This document shows, piece after piece, positions 7,980 to 16,583 of a DNA stretch of 64,000 bases; position 1 is the stretch's first letter, and every line of letters starts with the position of its first letter. The position numbers and the translations under genes are program-made. Source of the stretch: Alphaproteobacteria bacterium LSUCC0719 (GTDB lineage: Bacteria; Pseudomonadota; Alphaproteobacteria; Puniceispirillales; Puniceispirillaceae); assembly GCA_040839025.1 (NCBI GenBank), contig JBFPJN010000004.1, positions 62,001-126,000 of the forward strand, in the 5' to 3' direction. The notes beneath the pieces were generated by a model. That model searched no databases, was not told where the DNA came from, and was given only the letters and a program-made list of their open reading frames with translations.

Positions 7980-8370
7980 CTGAAAAATAGAATCTGCTGG
8001 CGACCCTGTTGGTCTGCCCGGTCCAGTAAGGCTCGCCCGATGTCCCCGGGAACATCTCGGCATCGATCATCGGTGTGCCACAGGATTGACAGACCAGCCC
8101 TTCGAGTTCTTCAAGATCAGGCAGACGCCAGCTGCCACCAAGCTGTTCGTTGGCCTGCTGGATTGCCTGTTCGATCTGTTCATGATCAAGCGTTATGACG
8201 TTGCCGGTACAGCCTGTCCCGTTCCAGACCTGACCAACCGAACACCGGAGCCATTCGACACCATGCCTCAGATCGACCACAAGATGGTCACGTGCCATGA
8301 AATTGGCGGCAAAGGCAGCCGATGAGGGCAGCCAGAGTCCGACGCAAAGAATCAGTCCTGCCAGTCGCAT
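7897..8370 (-). CDS. Secreted DUF1566/Lcl C-terminal-like domain protein
   Basis: A 157-residue protein with a clear signal peptide (MRLAGLILCVGLWLPSSAAF then AAN) and a domain with motifs typical of the DUF1566/Lcl_C group: GGSWRLPDLEELEGLV, EPYWTGQT, FYFSVNFLNGW and a C-terminal VRLVRDRR. Four cysteines could form two disulfides. I prefer the ATG at 8370, six bases after AAGGGGATGAGC, over the one at 8376 that abuts the ribosome site. It is probably periplasmic or extracellular. It lies between rpoN and pomA but is divergent from pomA, and no motility link is shown. Confidence 0.75.
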   Translation of the reverse strand: MRLAGLILCVGLWLPSSAAFAANFMARDHLVVDLRHGVEWLRCSVGQVWNGTGCTGNVITLDHEQIEQAIQQANEQLGGSWRLPDLEELEGLVCQSCGTPMIDAEMFPGTSGEPYWTGQTNRVASRFYFSVNFLNGWTYGRFLPSKQLAVRLVRDRR

Positions 8371-8534
8371 GCTCATCCCCTTACCTTTTCTTCAGCACCA
8401 TCCCCGACTTGGGAAAGTTGTATAAGTCCGCCTTTCAGAGGCCAATCTTCATCGCCAACGCCGCGCTGAGATGATAGTTTAACAGATATTAAAGAAATGT
8501 TCCCTGCAAACTCCTGTGGCGGCGGTGGCCGCTT

Positions 8535-8549
8535 TGGTACGGATTTTGC
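8535..8549 (+). promoter_or_regulatory. Sigma-54 promoter of pomAB
   Basis: TGGTACGGATTTTGC has GG and GC separated by ten bases, as required for -24/-12, and matches TGGYACR-N4-TTGC almost fully. It would start RNA near 8561, about 30 bases before the pomA ATG. A TTAA-N6-TTAA motif lies just upstream at 8479-8492. Confidence 0.85.
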
Positions 8550-8591
8550 TACGCCTACCATCGCATGCGCATGTAAAGGGAAAGTGACATC

Positions 8592-9353
8592 ATGGATTTA
8601 GCATCACTTATTGGCCTACTTGGCGCCATCGGCATGATCCTTGGCGCGATGATTTCGGGTGGCGGCGTCGGTCCGTTTATCGACGTGGCATCGATCCTGA
8701 TCGTGTTTGGCGGTACCTTCTTTGCCGTCATGTACACGGCGCCACTTCCTGTTTTCCTGGGAAGTTTCGGTGTCATGGCCAAGGCATTCCTGCCACCGGT
8801 CAAGAAAATGGACGACATGATCGAGCGCATGGTCGACCTTGCCGGCATTGCCAGAAAAGACGGCATGATGGCGCTTGAGGGACAGGAAGTTCCCGACAAG
8901 TTCTTTGAAAAGGGATTGCAGATGCTGGTGGACGGCGCCGACGAGGCCAAGCTGACCATGCAGCTGAAGCAGGAAATCAAATCCATGAAACAGCGCCATG
9001 AAGCAAACCAGGGCGTGATCAAGGCGTGGGTCGATCTTGCGCCTGCAATGGGCATGATCGGCACCCTGGTCGGACTGGTTCTGATGCTTGGCAACATGGC
9101 CGACCCGAAGGCGATTGGCCCGGCGATGGCGGTGGCGCTTTTGACCACCCTTTACGGTGCCTTTGTCGCCAACATCCTGTTTGCGCCAATGGTCACCAAG
9201 CTTGAGGGCTACACCGCCTATGAATCCGTGTACCGCGAAATGGTGGTCGAGGGGCTGCGCAATATCGCACGCGGCGAGTCGCCACGTAACATTCAGGATC
9301 AGCTTCTGTCCAACCTGCCGCCGAAGCTGCAGGAAAAACTCGCCGCGGCCTGA
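8592..9353 (+). CDS. pomA: Flagellar stator protein PomA (MotA family, Na+-type)
   Basis: A 253-residue four-TM MotA/ExbB-family protein that starts MDLASLIGLLGAIGMILGAM, close to Vibrio PomA in start and length. The cytoplasmic loop (about residues 60-150) carries many charged residues for rotor contact. TM3/TM4 lie at about 155-205 (WVDLAPAMGMIGTLVGLVLM). With PomB it forms the ion-driven stator that turns the rotor through FliG. A sigma-54 promoter lies 43 bp upstream, and pomB follows after 56 bp. Sodium coupling is inferred mainly from the PomB partner. Confidence 0.93.
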   Translation: MDLASLIGLLGAIGMILGAMISGGGVGPFIDVASILIVFGGTFFAVMYTAPLPVFLGSFGVMAKAFLPPVKKMDDMIERMVDLAGIARKDGMMALEGQEVPDKFFEKGLQMLVDGADEAKLTMQLKQEIKSMKQRHEANQGVIKAWVDLAPAMGMIGTLVGLVLMLGNMADPKAIGPAMAVALLTTLYGAFVANILFAPMVTKLEGYTAYESVYREMVVEGLRNIARGESPRNIQDQLLSNLPPKLQEKLAAA

Positions 9354-9409
9354 TCTAGTCAGGCCCGCGCCGCCGCCGCCGATGGCTGGATGGAACCGGA
9401 GAGCAAGTC

Positions 9410-10567
9410 ATGAACGACGCCACCAACGAAGAAGTCGAAGAGCAGGAAGAACAGGAATGCCCGAAATGCCCGCCCGTTGGCGCGCCGGCATGGATGGCCA
9501 CCTTCGCCGATATGGCGACGCTGCTGATGGCCTTTTTCGTTCTGATTCTGTCATTCGCCGAATTCAACGTCCCGAAATTCAAGCAGATCTCGGGATCGCT
9601 GAAGAACGCCTTTGGTGTGCAGAAGGTGGTTCCGATTGTTGAACCGCCAAAGGGCACAACCGTATTGTCGCTGAATTTCAGCCCGTCTCCCTCGCCGTCT
9701 ATAACCAATGACATGACGCAACAGACAACAGATGTCACAAAGCCGGACCTTGAGGTGAAGCAGCGTGACAAGGACCAGGATGGTGGCGAAAATGACGCTG
9801 CCGAAGAGGTCGTCAAGGCGCTTCAGGATGCCATCGCCCGCGGTGATATCGAGGTTGAGGTTCTGGGCGAGAACGTGGTCGTGAATTTCACCCCGACCGA
9901 GGCCAAGGACGAAGAACTTCCCAATCTTCTCCAGGAAACACTGGCGGCTATCGAAAAGGCCAAGGAGGCCACCGGCAAGGCAGAGCAGGACGTTCTGTTT
10001 GGCGGCATTGAACAGAAACTGGCACAGCTTGCAGCGGCAGCCGAAGCCGCCATGCAGTCAAGCAGTGCTGCCTCTGCCCAGGCACAGGCCGAAGCGCAGG
10101 AGCAAAAGGAATCCAACGAGAAAGCCGAGATTGCCGAGGATAATCTCAAGGTTGCCCTCCGCCAGGAGATTGGCCAGGGACTGGTTGCTGTCGACCGACA
10201 GGAAGACAAGGTGATCATCACCGTTGGTGCCGGTGGTGCGTTCCCGTCAGGCTCTGCCGAGCTGACAGCAGCCGCCCGCAAGATCATGGAGGAAATTGCC
10301 GGCGTCAATGAAGCCGGGTCTGGCGAAATCACTGTGTCCGGACATACCGACAATGTGCCGCTGATCTTTGGCTCGCAATTCCGCGACAACTGGGATCTTG
10401 CCGCGGCACGCGCATCCAGCGTTGTGCAGGCGCTGGAAGATACCGGCAAGGTACCGGCAGGCCGTATGCAGGCCGTCAGCTTTGGCGAGTCACAGCCGGT
10501 TGAGTCGAATGACACGGCGCGTGGCCGGGCGGTCAATCGCCGGATCGAGATCGAAATCAACTACTGA
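9410..10567 (+). CDS. pomB: Flagellar stator protein PomB (MotB family, OmpA domain)
   Basis: A 385-residue protein. An acidic N-terminus is followed by CPKCPPVGAPAWMATFADMA, a PomB-like lead-in to the single TM helix that carries the ion-binding aspartate (FADMAT). FNVPKFKQISGSLKNAFGVQ after the TM is a PomB signature. A long coiled region (about 150-250) precedes a peptidoglycan-binding OmpA-like domain (about 270-385: ITVSGHTDNVP, NWDLAAARASSVV, NRRIEIEI). It anchors the stator to the wall. The CPKCP/FGVQ similarity to Vibrio PomB supports sodium use. A short ACCCG/CGGGT hairpin follows the stop. Confidence 0.95.
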   Translation: MNDATNEEVEEQEEQECPKCPPVGAPAWMATFADMATLLMAFFVLILSFAEFNVPKFKQISGSLKNAFGVQKVVPIVEPPKGTTVLSLNFSPSPSPSITNDMTQQTTDVTKPDLEVKQRDKDQDGGENDAAEEVVKALQDAIARGDIEVEVLGENVVVNFTPTEAKDEELPNLLQETLAAIEKAKEATGKAEQDVLFGGIEQKLAQLAAAAEAAMQSSSAASAQAQAEAQEQKESNEKAEIAEDNLKVALRQEIGQGLVAVDRQEDKVIITVGAGGAFPSGSAELTAAARKIMEEIAGVNEAGSGEITVSGHTDNVPLIFGSQFRDNWDLAAARASSVVQALEDTGKVPAGRMQAVSFGESQPVESNDTARGRAVNRRIEIEINY

Positions 10568-10618
10568 TCAACCCGTTTCACGGGTGGGACCGGAATGGGT
10601 TGGCCAGGTCAGATCAGA

Positions 10619-12022
10619 TCAGACCAGCCCGACCGATCCCGCAGCCAGCCCCAGACAGGCGCTTGTCGCCAGCACCCTGATCATGCCGACCCGGAATATG
10701 GTGATGGCGGCAAAGGCGCTGACGGTGATGGCACTTGCCAGCGGATCAAAACTTGCCAGTGCCGGCAGCTGCATCACGCCGCCGGTGAAAGGCACCTCGA
10801 CCTCGACAAGGCTGGCAAACATCACCCGCAGCCCGAACCAGATGGCAAGATTCAGAACAACACCGACGACCGCAGCTGTAATCCCTGTCAGCGCGGTCGC
10901 AAGCATCCTGTTGCCACGCAGCGCCTCGATGTAGGGCGCGCCAAGGAAGATCCACAGAAAACAGGGCGCAAACGTCACCCATGTGGTGACCAGCGCCCCA
11001 AGAGTGCCGGCAAGCATCGGATCCAGCGTGCCGGGGCTGCGATAGGCCCCGATAAAGCCGACAAACTGTGTGACCATGATCAAGGGACCGGGGGTGGTTT
11101 CAGCCATGCCAAGACCATCCAGCATCTCACCTGCGCTGAGCCAGCCATAATGGCCGACAGTCTGCTGCGCCATATAGGACAGAACGGCGTAGGCACCGCC
11201 GAATGTCACCACCGCCACCTGGCTGAAAAACAATCCCTGCTGGACATAGATTTGACCGGCACCAAGCCAGCCATAGAGAATTGCCACCGGCGCCAGCCAC
11301 AGGATGCCGCAGACCAGCGCTGCCCGCAGCGCGCCATGATTGGTCGACAAGGCAGACTGGCCGACAACACGCCAGTCAATGATCCGCTGATCACCTGTCT
11401 CAGCCACGTCATCAGCCGGACCGTCAGCTGGACCATCCGCAGCAGCACCGGTCGGCACCCGCCAGATCAGCGCACCCAGTGCCGCCCCCAGAATGACAAA
11501 TGGGAATGGCACGCCGAACGCAAAGCTGGCAAGAAAGGACGCGGCGGTGATGGCAACCAGCCGACCATGCCGCAGCACCCGTCCGCCAAGACGCCAGAGC
11601 GCGGTTGCCACGATGGCGAGCACCGCGGCCTTGATGCCGAAAAAGATGGACCCCATCGCCATGGTTTGCTGATAGCTGACGTAAAGCATGCTGAGTCCAA
11701 GGACAATCAGCGCCCCCGGCAGGACAAACAGCACCCCGGCGACAACCCCACCGCGCACCCGGTGTAAAAGCCAGCCAAGATAGATGGTCAGCTGCTGTGC
11801 CTCGGGGCCGGGAAGAAGCATGCAGAAATTCAGCGCATGCAGAAACCGCTTTTCACTGACCCATTTCAGCTCTTCGACAAGCAGGCGGTGCATCACGGCA
11901 ATCTGCCCAGCCGGCCCCCCGAAACTGAGCAGACTGATTTTCAACCAGACAAGAAGCGCCTGGTCAAACCGGACATGCACAGCGCCATCCGTGACTGGTT
12001 CGGGGGAGGAATGATACTGCAT
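10619..12022 (-). CDS. chrA: Chromate transporter ChrA (two-domain)
   Basis: A protein of about 467 residues with two homologous CHR halves. The first contains LKISLLSFGGPAGQIAVMHR and LPGPEAQQLTIYLG, the second VVTFGGAYAVLSYM and ETTPGPLIMVTQFVGF, with about ten to twelve membrane helices. The full-length bidomain form is the chromate efflux type. I chose the ATG at 12022; the upstream TTG at 12088 adds a non-homologous stretch. It is convergent with pomB and divergent from nothing flagellar, and looks like an unrelated insertion between motility genes. Confidence 0.93.
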   Translation of the reverse strand: MQYHSSPEPVTDGAVHVRFDQALLVWLKISLLSFGGPAGQIAVMHRLLVEELKWVSEKRFLHALNFCMLLPGPEAQQLTIYLGWLLHRVRGGVVAGVLFVLPGALIVLGLSMLYVSYQQTMAMGSIFFGIKAAVLAIVATALWRLGGRVLRHGRLVAITAASFLASFAFGVPFPFVILGAALGALIWRVPTGAAADGPADGPADDVAETGDQRIIDWRVVGQSALSTNHGALRAALVCGILWLAPVAILYGWLGAGQIYVQQGLFFSQVAVVTFGGAYAVLSYMAQQTVGHYGWLSAGEMLDGLGMAETTPGPLIMVTQFVGFIGAYRSPGTLDPMLAGTLGALVTTWVTFAPCFLWIFLGAPYIEALRGNRMLATALTGITAAVVGVVLNLAIWFGLRVMFASLVEVEVPFTGGVMQLPALASFDPLASAITVSAFAAITIFRVGMIRVLATSACLGLAAGSVGLV

Positions 12023-12114
12023 GTTCGCCCTGCAAAGCTTGCGCGTGGCGACAGTATGGAGGAGGTCCGCCAGACTGACAAACGGCAAAACCGCCGGACA
12101 AGCGCGCGCGGGAC

Positions 12115-13035
12115 TTAGATGCTGCCGCGGCGGCGACGGCGTTTCTTTGGCGGCTCGTCAGTCACGGGCGGGCCAACAAGATCAGGGACAAAGATAGATT
12201 TCGGGTCCATCTGGCGACACAGACGTTGCGCCTCGAGTTCGGATTTGACGGCAAGGACAAGCCAGATATGACGGCCTCGCATCATTGCAAAGCTGCGCCG
12301 CAGAACAAGATGAGCCTTCTTGAAATAGATCGACAGCAACACATAGGCTATGACGAACAGTACCCAATGCACAGCCAGGGTGATGCCATAGACAAGGAAG
12401 GTTGCGATCAGCACTTCCCACAATCTGTTCTGGACACACCAGAGCGGTGGAAAGAACATCGCCGATGGCGACAGCCGGGTATCCAGGACGATACAGTTGC
12501 GGAAGATATCGCGAAGCACCTCAAAGGTTGCGTAATTTTCCTTTGGCTCGACGACCACATCGGCAAAATCCTTTGTCGCCTGTTCGGCGAGTTCAGGTTT
12601 GCAATGTTCCAGAACACAACCAAGCGGGCCACGTGCCATCACATTGAAAATGATGCCACCGCGCCAGATCGACAGCACGACACCGTTTTCCGGATCACAT
12701 TCAAACATGATATCGAGAAAGGTATCGATGTCGCCCTGGTAAGGCTGGCCATCAATGGCGATGATCAGATCTTCTGCCTGCAGGCGCAGCGACCGTGCCC
12801 GCGAAATGGATCGTAGTTCCTTGATCAGGAGATATGTGTTGGGTTGGGCATCGCCACCGGCCGGCGCATCTGCAGGTTTGCCTGATGCCGGACCGTCAGC
12901 TTCCCTCGAATGGGGGGCGCCGTCCTGTCTGGCAGAGATGGCGTCGATGTCTGCCGCAACAGCCGCGGCAGCAGCAGCGGCAGCAGCAGCGGCATCCGCC
13001 TGATCAGTCATTTGTGCTTGGTCCTGCTGTGCCAT
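12115..13035 (-). CDS. Ala-tract, PDZ-like and membrane-segment protein of unknown function
   Basis: A 306-residue protein. It opens with a polyalanine tract (residues about 15-28) and a Pro/Gly-rich linker. A possible PDZ-like segment follows (about 75-140: LRLQAEDLIIAIDGQPYQGD, then VVLSIWRGG). Near 205-240 lies one long or two adjacent membrane segments (LIATFLVYGITLAVHWVLFV, IAYVLLSIYF). The tail is very basic (KKRRRRRG). A second start at 13011 is possible. It lies 104 bp after the coiled-coil membrane gene on the same strand and may be the last member of the fliO-flhB operon. No family name is claimed. Confidence 0.6.
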   Translation of the reverse strand: MAQQDQAQMTDQADAAAAAAAAAAAVAADIDAISARQDGAPHSREADGPASGKPADAPAGGDAQPNTYLLIKELRSISRARSLRLQAEDLIIAIDGQPYQGDIDTFLDIMFECDPENGVVLSIWRGGIIFNVMARGPLGCVLEHCKPELAEQATKDFADVVVEPKENYATFEVLRDIFRNCIVLDTRLSPSAMFFPPLWCVQNRLWEVLIATFLVYGITLAVHWVLFVIAYVLLSIYFKKAHLVLRRSFAMMRGRHIWLVLAVKSELEAQRLCRQMDPKSIFVPDLVGPPVTDEPPKKRRRRRGSI

Positions 13036-13139
13036 ACCGGTTCATGCCATTGCGTAATTGGTCGAATGCCCGGACCGGCCCGTCAACCCGCAGAATGACG
13101 CCCCGATGGCGTCATTGATCGCAGTGTCACGGATGCTGG

Positions 13140-13877
13140 TCATGGGTAGCTGACGCGGTTGTCACGCTCGTTGAACAGCCGCATGATTTCCGTGTTCTGG
13201 GCTGCCAGTTCAGCAAGCGACCGGGTGATATTCTTTTGATTCTCGGCCAGCCTGTCCAGACCCTTGGTGTCGGAAACGGATTTCGACATCTCGCTCAACG
13301 CCTTGGCGTTCGCCGATGACAGGGTGTTCAGTTCCTTGACCATGCGGTTGGTCTGGGCCCCCAGCTCGTTGGCAATTCCGGTTGTGATGGACGAGGCCAT
13401 CTGGTTGTTGCTGTCCGTGATCGCCGAGGATGTGGATTGAATGCCCGACATCATTGTTTCGTTCGACCGTGAGATGACATCGCGAAGACCGACCAACTCG
13501 TTGATCAATGTTTCGTTCTGGCCAACCAGCTTTTGCTGGGTTTCCAGGGCCACCCGCATCTTGTCGAGCGAGTCATTCACCCCGTCCACATTCTCGGCAA
13601 AGACCACCAGCGCCTCACGGCTTGTCGTGGTCATGGTGTCGAGTTCGGACATGGTCTTGAAATAGATCAGCGCGGCAAAGAGCAACGCTGCAACTGCCGC
13701 CACCATCGAACATGAAAAAATGATGACTGAGAAACGATGGACGTTTTTCACAGATGCCTCCAGCTTTTTGTGCTCACGCTTGGTCTTGTTGTATTCAGAC
13801 GTCACGTCGGTGGCAGCGTCGGCAGCATCAAGTGCGATCTTGATGCTTTCCTGCACCGCATTGTACTCGGTGGTCAT
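13140..13877 (-). CDS. Membrane coiled-coil protein coupled to the flhB operon
   Basis: A 245-residue protein with a short cytoplasmic helix, one TM segment (residues about 50-72: VIIFSCSMVAAVAALLFAAL) and a long predicted coiled coil rich in Gln, Asn, Ser and Leu to the C-terminus. The layout recalls a chemoreceptor signalling rod, but I see no MCP hairpin tip motif, HAMP or ligand domain. Its ATG overlaps the previous stop (ATGA, 13874-13877), so translation is coupled to the small cysteine protein and through it to flhB. It is a candidate motility membrane protein; function unknown. Confidence 0.7.
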   Translation of the reverse strand: MTTEYNAVQESIKIALDAADAATDVTSEYNKTKREHKKLEASVKNVHRFSVIIFSCSMVAAVAALLFAALIYFKTMSELDTMTTTSREALVVFAENVDGVNDSLDKMRVALETQQKLVGQNETLINELVGLRDVISRSNETMMSGIQSTSSAITDSNNQMASSITTGIANELGAQTNRMVKELNTLSSANAKALSEMSKSVSDTKGLDRLAENQKNITRSLAELAAQNTEIMRLFNERDNRVSYP

Positions 13878-14092
13878 GCCAGTCTCCCGTTAGATCCGGT
13901 TGGCCCCCGCCCTGTATCGGCACGTTGGCTCGACTCGTAGTAAGCACATTTCATGCCAGTTTCCTGAAATACCATGCGCGATGGCAGGAAAGGCCCCTTG
14001 AAACCGAATCTTCGGCACCCGTAGGGGCGTTTCGGTTCATGCGTTATGAAGTGATGCCTGCATTCAAAGCAGTTCGGTTGCGGTGCTTTCAT
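13874..14092 (-). CDS. Small cysteine-motif protein, putative metal-binding
   Basis: A 72-residue protein with four conserved-looking cysteines: NCFECRHHFITH, then PYGCRRFGFKG and GMKCAYYES. CxxC followed by two single cysteines suggests a zinc-ribbon-like fold. Related short proteins with the F-E-C-R-H-Y motif occur in other proteobacteria, to my recollection without a known function. It overlaps both neighbours by ATGA (13874-13877 and 14089-14092), indicating strict coupling in the fliO-flhB operon. Confidence 0.72.
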   Translation of the reverse strand: MKAPQPNCFECRHHFITHEPKRPYGCRRFGFKGPFLPSRMVFQETGMKCAYYESSQRADTGRGPTGSNGRLA

Positions 14093-14313
14093 TGCCGCCT
14101 CGCCCGCAGTTTTTCAACCACATCGGAAATAATGAAGCGTGCGCCGCCCATTACACAGACGATGCCCGACAGCCACAACCCCAATGAGATATACAGCGGC
14201 GCGCCTTCATCGCGCGCCAATGAGCCTTCAAGCAGGAAATACAGCCCGACACCATAAAAACAGACCGAGCTGATCATCTCGCCAAGGCTACGCTCTTTGC
14301 GCTTTCGTGCCAT
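14089..14313 (-). CDS. Small two-TM protein following flhB
   Basis: A 74-residue protein: basic N-terminus MARKRKERSLGEMISS, two hydrophobic segments (VCFYGVGLYFLLEGSLA and ISLGLWLSGIVCVMGGARFI) and a basic tail KLRARRQ, giving a membrane hairpin with both ends in the cytoplasm. Its start overlaps the flhB stop by one base (TGATG), and its own stop overlaps the cysteine-motif gene. Position suggests an accessory of the export gate or basal body; there is no family evidence. Confidence 0.7.
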   Translation of the reverse strand: MARKRKERSLGEMISSVCFYGVGLYFLLEGSLARDEGAPLYISLGLWLSGIVCVMGGARFIISDVVEKLRARRQ

Positions 14314-15470
14314 CAGACCTCTCCTGCTTCCAGATTACCATTCTCGTCAAACTGCAGCTCGGGCGGCAATGTCAGATCGGGCATGTCCATGGTTTCACCA
14401 CTGTCCAGACGAAACACATAGGCAAGCACAACCGCCACCGCATTATACAGACCTTCTGTAATTTCGCCGCCGATTTCACTGGTGAAATACAGCGCTCTGG
14501 CCAGCATTGGAATGTGAAGAGTCCGCACCCGCGATTCCTTGGCCCGCTCGATGATCTGCAGGGCCATCTGCCCACGCCCCATGGCCAGGACAACCGGCGC
14601 ACCAGCCTGGCCGGCGCTGTATTTCAACGCCACCGCGAAATGTGTCGGGTTGGTGATCACCGTTGTTGCGTCGCCAACACTGTCAAGCGCCTCGCGCTGA
14701 CGAGAACTTTCCTGCGCCTGCTGATACTGCATCCGGCGAATCTTCGCGCGCACCTCGGGCGAACCCTCGGTCTGCTTTGATTCATCCTTCACTTCCTTCA
14801 ATGTCATGCGCAGGGACTGTGTATGCGTATGCTTCTGCCAGGCGAAATCGATGGCGGCGATCACCAACAGCGCAATCAGCAGACCGCCGACAAGATAGGG
14901 AAAGGCCTGCGCCGCGCGCGTCACACCCTGGCCAAGCGAGCTTGCCGACAGGAACACGAGTTGCGGAAGCTGCTGATAGATCACAAGCGCCCCGATGCCA
15001 AACAGCGATCCCACCTTCAGAACCGACTTGGCAAGTTCAACCAGCCCCTTCATAGAGAACATGCGCTTCAGTCCAGCAATCGGATCAATCCGGTTACCCT
15101 TGAAATTCATCGCCTGTGCAGCAAAATTCAGCCCGCCAACCGCCGCCTGAGTCAACAGAATGACAATAATCATCGGCACCCCGATGATCAGCGTTGCCAG
15201 GATCAGCAGCCAGAACGCATGGCGGACCTTGACCAGGCCAAGCGTGTCGAGGTTGAAACCGGAATCAATCCTGAAAAGTGACCCCCAGGCATCAAGCCCG
15301 TTGGCAAAGAGCGGTGCCAGCGCCATGAACAGGACCAGCCCCATCGCCAATGTGGTAAAGACCATCACCTCCTTGGAGGTCAGAACCCGCCCTTCCTCGG
15401 CGGCTTTCTCCAGCCGCCGCTGGGTGGGTTCTTCGGTTTTTTCCTGACCGTCCTGATTTTCTTCAGCCAT
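14313..15470 (-). CDS. flhB: Flagellar type III export switch protein FlhB
   Basis: A 385-residue inner-membrane export gate subunit. The N-terminus EENQDGQEKTEEPTQRRLEK is the family lead-in. Four TM helices occupy about residues 30-210. The cytoplasmic autocleavage motif NPTH is present (VITNPTHFAVALKY, about residue 270), so the substrate-specificity switch from hook to filament should work normally. It overlaps fliR upstream by eight bases and the 2TM gene downstream by one. Transcribed from the sigma-54 promoter in front of fliO. Confidence 0.97.
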   Translation of the reverse strand: MAEENQDGQEKTEEPTQRRLEKAAEEGRVLTSKEVMVFTTLAMGLVLFMALAPLFANGLDAWGSLFRIDSGFNLDTLGLVKVRHAFWLLILATLIIGVPMIIVILLTQAAVGGLNFAAQAMNFKGNRIDPIAGLKRMFSMKGLVELAKSVLKVGSLFGIGALVIYQQLPQLVFLSASSLGQGVTRAAQAFPYLVGGLLIALLVIAAIDFAWQKHTHTQSLRMTLKEVKDESKQTEGSPEVRAKIRRMQYQQAQESSRQREALDSVGDATTVITNPTHFAVALKYSAGQAGAPVVLAMGRGQMALQIIERAKESRVRTLHIPMLARALYFTSEIGGEITEGLYNAVAVVLAYVFRLDSGETMDMPDLTLPPELQFDENGNLEAGEV

Positions 15471-16284
15471 TGGCCAACCCTCCTATCAGGCCCTGAAGGC
15501 TTGTCAGCGCACTATCGATCAGGCTTTGCGAACTGGTGCCAAAGGCGCCAGCCGAGAAGAACAGCATCAGGAACACCGCCAGAAGTGAAATCGGAAAGCC
15601 GAAGGAAAACAGGTTCAGCTGCGGCGCGGACCGGGTGATGATGCCAATCGCCACATTGATCATCAGCAGCACTGTGGTGATCGGCAACATGATGATTGTC
15701 GCCGCCAGAAACATCGAGCTGGCGGCCGTGATTCCCGAAGAGATCAGAACCTCCGGGGCCACCGGCGCACCGACGGGCAGGATGCGATAACTTTCCATCA
15801 TTGTACCGATGGCCAGAAGATGCCCGTCAACAGACAGAAAGATGACAAGAAGAAACAGATACAGGATCTGACTGACAACCGGGGTCTGGCCACCTGTCGA
15901 CGGATCAACCTGGGCCGCATAACCAAGGCCGGCAGAAGAGGCGATCTTCTCTCCGGCGAGCAGAACCGCCGAAAACCAGATGGTCAGGGTCAAGCCGGCT
16001 GTCAATCCGACGGCAATCTCGATGAACATCATCGAGATGCCAATTGACGATGTCAGCAGATCGGCGCTGATTTCGGGAACGTCGCCGATAACTGCGGCGG
16101 CAAGGGTAAAGGCCATGATAATCCGGACCTGAAGCGGCAGCCACCGCGCGCCGAAAATCGGCGCTGACAACAGAAAGGCGCCGATCCGCAGGCTGGACAG
16201 GAAATATTGCAAAAGCAGCCCGGTCACGAACTGCATATCCAGTCCCGGCAGCTTCATCAATTCCGTTGTCGCCATACCAAGCAT
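15463..16284 (-). CDS. fliR: Flagellar export gate protein FliR
   Basis: A 273-residue membrane protein with about six helices and the FliR pattern: LRIGAFLLSAPIFGARWLPL near the N-terminus, the Gly-rich VGLTAGLTLTIWFSAVLLAG and a hydrophobic C-terminus. FliR is part of the FliPQR export pore. The ATG at 16284 has GAGG five bases upstream and is preferred over 16275. Seven bases separate it from fliQ; it overlaps flhB at its end. Confidence 0.95.
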   Translation of the reverse strand: MLGMATTELMKLPGLDMQFVTGLLLQYFLSSLRIGAFLLSAPIFGARWLPLQVRIIMAFTLAAAVIGDVPEISADLLTSSIGISMMFIEIAVGLTAGLTLTIWFSAVLLAGEKIASSAGLGYAAQVDPSTGGQTPVVSQILYLFLLVIFLSVDGHLLAIGTMMESYRILPVGAPVAPEVLISSGITAASSMFLAATIIMLPITTVLLMINVAIGIITRSAPQLNLFSFGFPISLLAVFLMLFFSAGAFGTSSQSLIDSALTSLQGLIGGLANG

Positions 16285-16291
16285 TGGCGCC

Positions 16292-16561
16292 TCAGCTGAT
16301 CTGCGTGATCTGGTCGAAGATGAAATGGAAGTAATCGGACAGCTGCGCCAGCATGAAGCTCGACATCAATCCAAAGGTCAGGATCACAATGACAAGCTTG
16401 GGCACAAAGCTCAGCGTCATTTCGTTGATCGACGTGGCAGCCTGGATGATACCGATCAGCAGACCAACCGCCAGCGCCACCCCCAGCAACGGCCCGGCGG
16501 CAATGATGATCTGCCAGAAGGCGATCCTCAGAAATTCGACATTTGAATCAAAATCCATCAT
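16292..16561 (-). CDS. fliQ: Flagellar export gate protein FliQ
   Basis: An 89-residue two-helix membrane protein, the normal family size, containing GPLLGVALAVGLLIGIIQAA and TSINEMTLSFVPKLVIVILT, the FliQ core. It forms the FliPQR pore with its neighbours. Gene order fliO-P-Q-R-flhB is the common one. Confidence 0.97.
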   Translation of the reverse strand: MMDFDSNVEFLRIAFWQIIIAAGPLLGVALAVGLLIGIIQAATSINEMTLSFVPKLVIVILTFGLMSSFMLAQLSDYFHFIFDQITQIS

Positions 16562-16583
16562 CCGATCCTTTCACGGAATGCCA

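Noticed and set aside
10595-11767. Plus-strand open frame of 390 codons
   Set aside because: Antisense to chrA, rich in His, Gln, Arg and Asp as expected of a complement; chrA motifs on the minus strand are clear.
12955-13001. GCA/GCC triplet tract as a microsatellite locus
   Set aside because: It encodes the Ala run of the protein at 12115-13035 with mixed codons; no pure repeat long enough to suggest instability.
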